Part shown: piece by piece, positions 7,852 through 13,082 of the stretch
Position numbering within the stretch: position 1 is the stretch's first letter
How the letters are laid out: every line of letters begins with the position of its first letter
Origin: a bacterium
Lineage (GTDB): Bacteria; Acidobacteriota; Thermoanaerobaculia; Multivoradales; J023
NCBI GenBank assembly: GCA_024226315.1
Contig: JAAELT010000032.1
Location: 1-39,027, forward strand
Length of the DNA stretch: 39,027 bases
Reading direction: 5' to 3'
Position numbers and translations under genes: made by a program
Notes under the pieces: model-generated
What the model was told of the DNA's origin: nothing
Database searches by the model: none
What the model saw: the letters and a program-made list of their open reading frames with translations, nothing else

Positions 7852-8518
7852 CGTCGCCTCGCAGCACGTCGATCGCGGTCGGGACCTGCGGACACATCTC
7901 GACGCAGCGGCCACATCCCACGCAGCCGTCCTCCAGGATCACCGGCTTGCCGGGCGGGGTCAGACGGATCGCCGTGTTGGGCAGCGGACAGGCGTCGTGG
8001 CAGTAGCCGCAGACCCGGCCCAGGTAGGACAGGCAACGATCGGGATCGACGACCGCCGTACCCATGTCGACGGTGCCGGCGATGGTCTCGAGGTCGTCCT
8101 CCACAGGGCGCAGCGCCCCGGTCGGGCAGACGTTGGTGCAACGCATGCACAGCGTGCACGAACGGCGCCGCAAGTCGAGATAGGGGGTGAGGACTCCATG
8201 CTCGTCTTCGCCGATCCCGAAGAAGCGGATGCAGCCGTTCTCACAGACGATGCCGCACAGTCCGCAGCGGATGCAAGCATCGCGGAAGCGAGCGTCGGAA
8301 CGGTCAGCGGTCGGCGGCCGGATCGGCAAGCGGCCGGTCTCGGCGGCACGGGCTCCGCTACCGGCAAGGCCGTAGCCGGTTGCCCAGCTCGCCCCCAGAA
8401 GCGCCAGGCCCTGGCCCACGAAGCGACGCCGCGACGGCACGTCGCGCAAGGGGACCGGGGCGCGGCGGTGGCGTTTCTTCCTCCGCTTGGTCCCAGGCCG
8501 ATCGCCGGGTCCGCTCAT
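7841..8518 (-). CDS. napG: NapG-like periplasmic 4Fe-4S ferredoxin (second copy)
   Basis: A 225-residue protein with a twin-arginine signal (PSRRRFVGQGLALLGA, residues 28-43) after a very basic n-region. Four cysteine clusters typical of NapG/MauM follow: CIRCGLCGIVCENGC, CTLCMRCTNVCPTGA, CGYCHDACP with an upstream Cys, and CVGCGRCVEMCP. It should carry four 4Fe-4S clusters and pass electrons between the membrane NapH and periplasmic carriers. The ATG at 8518 overlaps the stop of the NapF-like gene (ATGA). It forms a pair with the following napH, mirroring the first napG-napH pair; the two NapG copies differ strongly outside the cysteine motifs, so this is an old duplication or independent recruitment. 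Confidence 0.82.
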   Translation of the reverse strand: MSGPGDRPGTKRRKKRHRRAPVPLRDVPSRRRFVGQGLALLGASWATGYGLAGSGARAAETGRLPIRPPTADRSDARFRDACIRCGLCGIVCENGCIRFFGIGEDEHGVLTPYLDLRRRSCTLCMRCTNVCPTGALRPVEDDLETIAGTVDMGTAVVDPDRCLSYLGRVCGYCHDACPLPNTAIRLTPPGKPVILEDGCVGCGRCVEMCPQVPTAIDVLRGDDVS

Positions 8519-9183
8519 GAAGCAGGCTCCCCCTCTCGCCGCCAGCCCTGGTTCTCCGGCCGAGCCGGTTCCATGGCGATCGCCGCCGGGGTCATCGGGC
8601 AGGCCTCGATGCACAACCCACAGCCGACGCACTCCTCCGGCTCCAGCTCTGGACGCCACCTGACCAGACGGATGGCCTCGATGCCGCGAGGGCACAAGCC
8701 GACACAGGCTCCGCACTCGGGACCCGAGTAGGCGAAGCAACGTTCCGTGTCGAGCGCGACCGTGCCCAGCGACCAGGTCTGTCGCGACAGCACTTGGGCT
8801 GTTTCGGTCCCCCCGGAGGGGGGCAAACGGGGAACAGCGCGCAAGGCGCCGGTCGGGCAGGCGGCGATGCACGGATAGCCGTCGCAGAGGTGGCAGGGAC
8901 GGCGTTCGGGCCGCATGACCGGCGTCCGGGCGCGCGTCCCGGCGTCGTCGGGATACACCAGGACCGCGGCGTGTGGGCAGGCGTCGACACACTCGCCACA
9001 GTGATCGCACAGGGCGAGGAACAGCGGTTCCGCGACCGCTCCGGGGGGCCGTCGCTCGATCGGCTCGTGCAGCGCCGAGACACGCCGCTCGACCTCGCCT
9101 TCGACCCGCTCGGCCACGACCTCGCCGGCCTTGTGCAGGCACGAGGCGAGCCACGCCCGCCGGCTGACCGCGGGCTCGCTCAC
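8515..9183 (-). CDS. NapF/NapG-like ferredoxin with four 4Fe-4S sites
   Basis: A 222-residue iron-sulfur protein. Four cysteine groups are seen: CDHCGECVDACP, CHLCDGYPCIAACP, CFAYSGPECGACVGLCP and CVGCGLCIEACP. The start is a GTG at 9183 overlapping the previous stop (GTGA). The N-terminus EPAVSRRAWLASCLH has paired arginines but no clear hydrophobic core, so a cytoplasmic location as for NapF is likelier than Tat export. NapF helps to mature or load NapA in the cytoplasm; that role is an inference here. Between the second and third cluster it carries an inserted palindromic repeat (RLPPSGGTE, DNA 8809-8832) that the paralogous NapG copies do not have at this site. Confidence 0.72.
   Translation of the reverse strand: MSEPAVSRRAWLASCLHKAGEVVAERVEGEVERRVSALHEPIERRPPGAVAEPLFLALCDHCGECVDACPHAAVLVYPDDAGTRARTPVMRPERRPCHLCDGYPCIAACPTGALRAVPRLPPSGGTETAQVLSRQTWSLGTVALDTERCFAYSGPECGACVGLCPRGIEAIRLVRWRPELEPEECVGCGLCIEACPMTPAAIAMEPARPENQGWRREGEPAS
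8809..8832 (-). repeat. Palindromic coding repeat, copy in the NapF-like gene
   Basis: Six C, the loop GGA, then six G form a strong hairpin at 8809-8823, followed by CAAACGGGG. The minus strand encodes RLPPSGGT. It belongs to the same family as the copies at 9850-9870, 13019-13044 and 15808-15860. Confidence 0.6.
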
Positions 9184-10787
9184 ATCCGGCCCATCCGCAT
9201 GTTCATGTCCATGTGCATCAACGACAGCCCGGTGATCGAGAGCAGAACCATCAACGCGGTCAGCGGCACCAGGCTCCGGGTCGCGGCCCGCCGGTCGGGA
9301 ACCAGGCGGTGCGCGATCCGGTGCGCGGCGACCACGCCGAACACGTGACCGACGACCACCAGCACGACCTGGGCGACCCACAGCGTCTGATCCGAGGCCA
9401 GGGCCCCGACGTGGACTTCGCGCAGTCCCAGCCAGTTCGCGCCCCGACCCATCGGATCGCCGAGCAGCGGTACCACGTGCCCGCCCTCGGCGAGCAAGTG
9501 CATCAGGTTGTGGGCCAGGTGATAGAAAAGCGCGACCGGCAGCAACGAATAGGCGAAAGCGGTGAACAGCTGGCGTCCGCTGACCCCATTCGCCACCCAG
9601 CGGGCGGCCAGGTTGCAGCTGAGGCTGTAGACGGCGATCGGCAAGCCCACGGCCAGGCCCATCGCGAGCGTGAAGTTGACGCTCTGGGGCGTCCCGAGAA
9701 CCTGCCCCATCCACTTGAGCAGGCTCCAGCGCCCGGGCTCGAAGCTCTCCCACAAGGAGGTCATCGACAAACCGTGGAACAGGGTCAGCGCGAGCAGCAT
9801 GACCGCCAGCCAGGCATGATCCGTGGCCGGGCCGCGGCGGGAGACAGCCTCGGAGGGGGACGAACGGGACTCCAGCAGATCGGCTCCGAACGGTCTCAGG
9901 TTGACCGCGACGTTGTGCTTCCGGCAGCTCTTGAAGCACTCTGTGCACATGGTGCACATCACCGACATATCGAGGTTCTTGAGCGACAAGCCGGTCGGAC
10001 AGGGGTAGCCGAGCTCGTTGCCGTTCAGGCAGTCCTCGGTCGTGCACGCGTCACAGCTGCGCTGCTTACGGGAACGGATTTCGATCGGGCTGAAGCTCGA
10101 GTAGATGCCACAGATCCTGCCTACCGGGCAGAAGTGGGCGCAGAAGCGCTTGCCGTCCCAGAGCAGGGCTGCCACGATCGCCATCGCGGCCATCGCCAGA
10201 CCCAGGTAGGCGGTGGCCCGCGGATCAGTGGTGACCCCAAAACCGAGCTCGAGCCAGGTCAAGAGGGCGAACAGCAGCAGTGCCGGGTAGGTGTTCTCCA
10301 GCCAGTGCGGGAAGCGCAGCCCCATCGACAGGGTGTCGACCCGCGCCGCCACCCGCAGCCGGCTGACCAGATTGGCCAGCCCGTCCCAGGGACAGATGAA
10401 GCACCACGCCGAGCCGAGCACCAGCACCGCGAAGATCAGGCCGGCCCACCACAGGGTCCAGACCGCGGTCGGGGTCAGGTTCTGGACCCGGCTGCCGAAC
10501 AGACCGACGTAGATCAGGAACAGGAAGAGCGAGACCGCCAACATCTGGGGAACGGCCTGGAACCAGCGGCTGCGGAACCAGCGATAGACCCGCCTGCCGC
10601 GCGTCAGGTCGACGCGCCACCGCGACCTCCGGGACGACGTCGATCTTGGCCCGAGCCACTCGGTGGCGAAGAACGAGAGCAGGATCACCGCGCCCACCGC
10701 GACCAGGTAGAGGCCGAGCGGAACGCCCGCCATCACCATCATCATCGGTTCGGCTGCGTGGTCGTGAGCGTGGTCCATCTGGTTCAC
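9180..10787 (-). CDS. NosR/NapH-type membrane polyferredoxin with extended C-terminal membrane domain
   Basis: A 535-residue membrane protein. The N-terminus MNQMDHAHDHAAEP is rich in His, Asp and Met. Several helices precede two cysteine-proline motifs at membrane edges (AWCFICPWDGL and RFCAHFCPVGRICG), as in the C-terminal half of NosR and in NapH. A soluble part follows with CDACTTEDCLNG, PCPTGLSL and CTMCTECFKSC. About 200 further residues hold more helices with many histidines (FYHLAHNLMHLLAEGG, VVVVGHVFGVVAAHRIAH), which may ligate haem or metal. The GTG start at 10787 overlaps the preceding stop. It is a third membrane polyferredoxin in the same operon; its C-terminal helical domain has no counterpart in NapH that I recognise. 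A diverged palindromic repeat lies in the linker at 9850-9870. Confidence 0.75.
   Translation of the reverse strand: MNQMDHAHDHAAEPMMMVMAGVPLGLYLVAVGAVILLSFFATEWLGPRSTSSRRSRWRVDLTRGRRVYRWFRSRWFQAVPQMLAVSLFLFLIYVGLFGSRVQNLTPTAVWTLWWAGLIFAVLVLGSAWCFICPWDGLANLVSRLRVAARVDTLSMGLRFPHWLENTYPALLLFALLTWLELGFGVTTDPRATAYLGLAMAAMAIVAALLWDGKRFCAHFCPVGRICGIYSSFSPIEIRSRKQRSCDACTTEDCLNGNELGYPCPTGLSLKNLDMSVMCTMCTECFKSCRKHNVAVNLRPFGADLLESRSSPSEAVSRRGPATDHAWLAVMLLALTLFHGLSMTSLWESFEPGRWSLLKWMGQVLGTPQSVNFTLAMGLAVGLPIAVYSLSCNLAARWVANGVSGRQLFTAFAYSLLPVALFYHLAHNLMHLLAEGGHVVPLLGDPMGRGANWLGLREVHVGALASDQTLWVAQVVLVVVGHVFGVVAAHRIAHRLVPDRRAATRSLVPLTALMVLLSITGLSLMHMDMNMRMGRM
9850..9870 (-). repeat. Palindromic coding repeat, diverged copy in the polyferredoxin gene
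   Basis: The plus strand reads CGGAGGGGGACGAACGGGAC, matching the right arm and 3' extension of the palindromic repeat family; the left arm has decayed. It encodes SRSSPSEA in the linker between the ferredoxin part and the C-terminal membrane domain. Confidence 0.45.
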
Positions 10788-12340
10788 GACGTCATGCCTT
10801 CTGGGGCCGGAGTGGTAGCCGAGCGACGGCGGCGACGGCGGCCACGGCGACGGCCGAACAGGGCCAGCCAGAAGACCACCGCCACCGGCGCACCGAGGCC
10901 AACGATCAACCCCCAGCGAATCCGGTCGGTCGAGAGGTCGGCGTGGAACCTGAGCGGCACGCCCTCCACGTATTTCTCTTGCCCGCCTTCGGCGGGACGT
11001 TCGACGAACGCGACCAGCTCGTAGTCGCCGCTCGCGGGCAGAGTCTCGCGGGTCGAGTAGACTGCTTCCTCGTCGACCTGGAGCCGGTCGAAACGGGAGA
11101 CCACCTCACCCTTGCGCCTGATCTCGACCGCGAGTGGCCCATCGTAGCCCTGGTCGGCCTCCAGATCGTACAGGTAGAGGAAGATCTTGACGTCGTTGGG
11201 GGTATCGGCCGCTCGCCGATCCATACCCTGGAAATTGAAGATCACGGCGCCGATCTCCCAACGCCCGACGAAGTCGATGTACTCCTCGGTCGGCACCTGG
11301 GGGTAGTTCTCGTAGTACCCGTAGTGCGGCAGACCCTTGTTGTGGTGCGCGTGGGCCGGGGCCGCCGCCAACGCCAGGACCGCCATGCCCGCCACCGCCG
11401 CGCGTCCGATCCGCCGGACCAGCCGCTCTCCGGGGCACACCGCCACGCAGCGGCCGCAGTTGTCGCACGCCGGGTGGTGCCGCTCGAGCGCCGGCTCCAG
11501 GCCGTACGGGCAGGTCCGGTGACAAAGGTCGCAACTCGGCGGGCACTCCGCCTTCACCTTGCGAACGCGAAACAGCGAGAAACGACTCACCGTCTCGAGC
11601 AGAAAGCCGGTCGGACACAGGTTGTGGCAGAAGAACCCCGGGGCCACCAGCAGATCCAAGAGCCACCAGGCGGCGACCACCACGGCGAGCCCGCTGAGGG
11701 TACCGGCGGTCACCAGCAGGAACAGCGATGCGCCGAAGCTCGCGTAGGGCAAGAGGACGAGCCAGATCGCGGTGCTCGAGGCCAGGGTCGCGAGCAGCCC
11801 ACCGGCGAGCACCCAGCCTCCCCACCGGTGTCGCGAACGCAGCTCGGGTAACTCGAATCCAAACCGCTCAAGGCCCCGCCGGACCCCCTGCCCGAGCTCG
11901 AACAGGAGCCGCATCGGGCACAAGTGGGAGCAGAACACCTTGCCCAGGAGCAACGCGAGTAGCACCGGAAGCGCCAGGCCCAGCCACAGCTCGGGATCGA
12001 AGGTCCGGGTGCTGATCGTGGTTGCCAGGACCATCGACGGGTCCGCGGTCTCGATACCGAACACCCGCGCCGACCAGGGAAAGCCGAGGAAACCGAGACT
12101 GGCCCGGGCCGGATCGCCGGGGTTCTCCCGAAGGGAGACATACGACAGGAGCGACAAGGCGTCCTCGTTGAGGCCGTAGAGGGTGCCCCACACGGGCCCC
12201 TCGATCAAGGACACCAGCCGGCGGTGATTGTGGGCCAGCTTGTAGTTGCGCCACGGGCCGCCGAGAGCAGCGTAGATCACCAACGCGATCACACCGAGCT
12301 GGAGCGAGCGCCGCAGGAGCTGGGGCCAGCGTCGCCTCAT
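10784..12340 (-). CDS. napH: NapH-like membrane polyferredoxin with periplasmic C-terminal domain (first copy)
   Basis: A 518-residue inner-membrane protein. Membrane helices carry KVFCSHLCPMRLL and GFFCHNLCPTGFLLE, followed by two ferredoxin-type sites, CPPSCDLCHRTCPYG and CDNCGRCVAVCPGER. After residue 320 a second export-like helix (AVAGMAVLALAAAPAHA) leads into a beta-rich domain starting AHHNKGLPHYGYYENYPQ, which ends in a last helix and a run of arginines (RRRGRRRRRR), predicted cytoplasmic. This extra domain resembles FixH/YtkA-like domains of metal or electron-transfer clusters and is not part of classical NapH. Start and stop both overlap their neighbours by four bases. The partner is the napG immediately upstream. 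Confidence 0.78.
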   Translation of the reverse strand: MRRRWPQLLRRSLQLGVIALVIYAALGGPWRNYKLAHNHRRLVSLIEGPVWGTLYGLNEDALSLLSYVSLRENPGDPARASLGFLGFPWSARVFGIETADPSMVLATTISTRTFDPELWLGLALPVLLALLLGKVFCSHLCPMRLLFELGQGVRRGLERFGFELPELRSRHRWGGWVLAGGLLATLASSTAIWLVLLPYASFGASLFLLVTAGTLSGLAVVVAAWWLLDLLVAPGFFCHNLCPTGFLLETVSRFSLFRVRKVKAECPPSCDLCHRTCPYGLEPALERHHPACDNCGRCVAVCPGERLVRRIGRAAVAGMAVLALAAAPAHAHHNKGLPHYGYYENYPQVPTEEYIDFVGRWEIGAVIFNFQGMDRRAADTPNDVKIFLYLYDLEADQGYDGPLAVEIRRKGEVVSRFDRLQVDEEAVYSTRETLPASGDYELVAFVERPAEGGQEKYVEGVPLRFHADLSTDRIRWGLIVGLGAPVAVVFWLALFGRRRGRRRRRRSATTPAPEGMTS

Positions 12341-13068
12341 GCCGTCTGGTCCTCCCCGGCGCGTGGAGGCAGAACCCGGATCGCCTGCGGCAGGTGGAGG
12401 CAGGCCTGCTCGCACAGACCACAGCCGACACACTCCTCCGGTACCACGGTCGGGGTCTCGAACAGGCCGATCTCGAGCGCGGTTCCCGGTAACGGGCAGG
12501 CGCGATAACAGGCGCCGCAGGTACGGCCATGGTAACTGAAGCAGAGGCTCTCGTTGACCCGGGCGGTGCCCATGTCGACGTGCTCCCGCCAACCTTCGGG
12601 CGTCGCCGGAAAGCGCTTCAGAGCTCCGGTCGGACAGGCTTCGGCGCACTCGCCGCAAAGGATGCAGCCCCGCGCCCGAGCCTTGACGTAGGGAGTGAAG
12701 GCCTTGGCCAGGCCATCCCCGAGGCCGTGGAACTCGATGCAGTCGTTGGGGCAGGCATTACCACAGCGTAGACAACGGCTGCACGCGGCGAGGAACTCCT
12801 CGTCGGGCAGGGCTCCGGGGGGGCGCAGGCGGATCCCTGGAGTCGCGCGATCCGAAGCCCCGGCCCAGCCTCCGGCCAGCCCGATCGCACCGGCGATCAG
12901 GCCCCCCAGGACGGTCCGGCGGCCGAGCCCCGCCCCCGCGGAGGGAGACAGGCCCGACTCGCCGGTTTCCTCGGGCGCTCCCTCTCCCTCCGGGAGGGGG
13001 TCGGTCCCGCCCGGCAGCGTCCCCCCGCAGGGGGGCAAGTGGACATCGTCGCTGCCGCTCGCCGGCAT
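12337..13068 (-). CDS. napG: NapG-like periplasmic 4Fe-4S ferredoxin (first copy)
   Basis: A 243-residue protein with four 4Fe-4S motifs: CSRCLRCGNACPNDC, CILCGECAEACPTGA, CGACYRACP with an upstream Cys, and CVGCGLCEQACLH. A twin-arginine signal (GLGRRTVLGGLIAG) begins only at residue 48; the preceding n-region is lengthened by two repeat-derived stretches (HLPPCGGT and PLPEGEGA). The ATG at 13068 is chosen; an in-frame GTG at 13083 overlaps the napA stop and would add five residues, so the start is uncertain. NapG passes electrons from NapH towards the periplasmic reductase. Its stop overlaps napH (ATGA), and it directly follows napA, as in known napAGH orders. Confidence 0.83.
   Translation of the reverse strand: MPASGSDDVHLPPCGGTLPGGTDPLPEGEGAPEETGESGLSPSAGAGLGRRTVLGGLIAGAIGLAGGWAGASDRATPGIRLRPPGALPDEEFLAACSRCLRCGNACPNDCIEFHGLGDGLAKAFTPYVKARARGCILCGECAEACPTGALKRFPATPEGWREHVDMGTARVNESLCFSYHGRTCGACYRACPLPGTALEIGLFETPTVVPEECVGCGLCEQACLHLPQAIRVLPPRAGEDQTA
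12986..13044 (-). repeat. Two palindromic repeats in the Tat n-region of the first napG
   Basis: At 12986-12998 CCCTCC-G-GGAGGG forms a hairpin and encodes part of PLPEGEGA. At 13021-13035 six C, the loop GCA and six G form another, followed by CAAGTGGAC, which matches the extension of the copies at 8809 and 15808. Both are in frame and lie between the start codon and the twin arginines. Confidence 0.6.
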
Positions 13069-13082
13069 CCCCTCTGTCCCCA

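Noticed and set aside
9180..10787. Calling the polyferredoxin NosR
   Set aside because: It has the CxxCP-type motifs of NosR's C-terminal half but lacks the N-terminal FMN-binding domain, and no nosZ, nosD or nosL is nearby.
9213..11024. A plus-strand open frame of 603 codons
   Set aside because: It is antisense to the polyferredoxin and napH genes, whose cysteine motifs and membrane helices make them clearly the coding strand.
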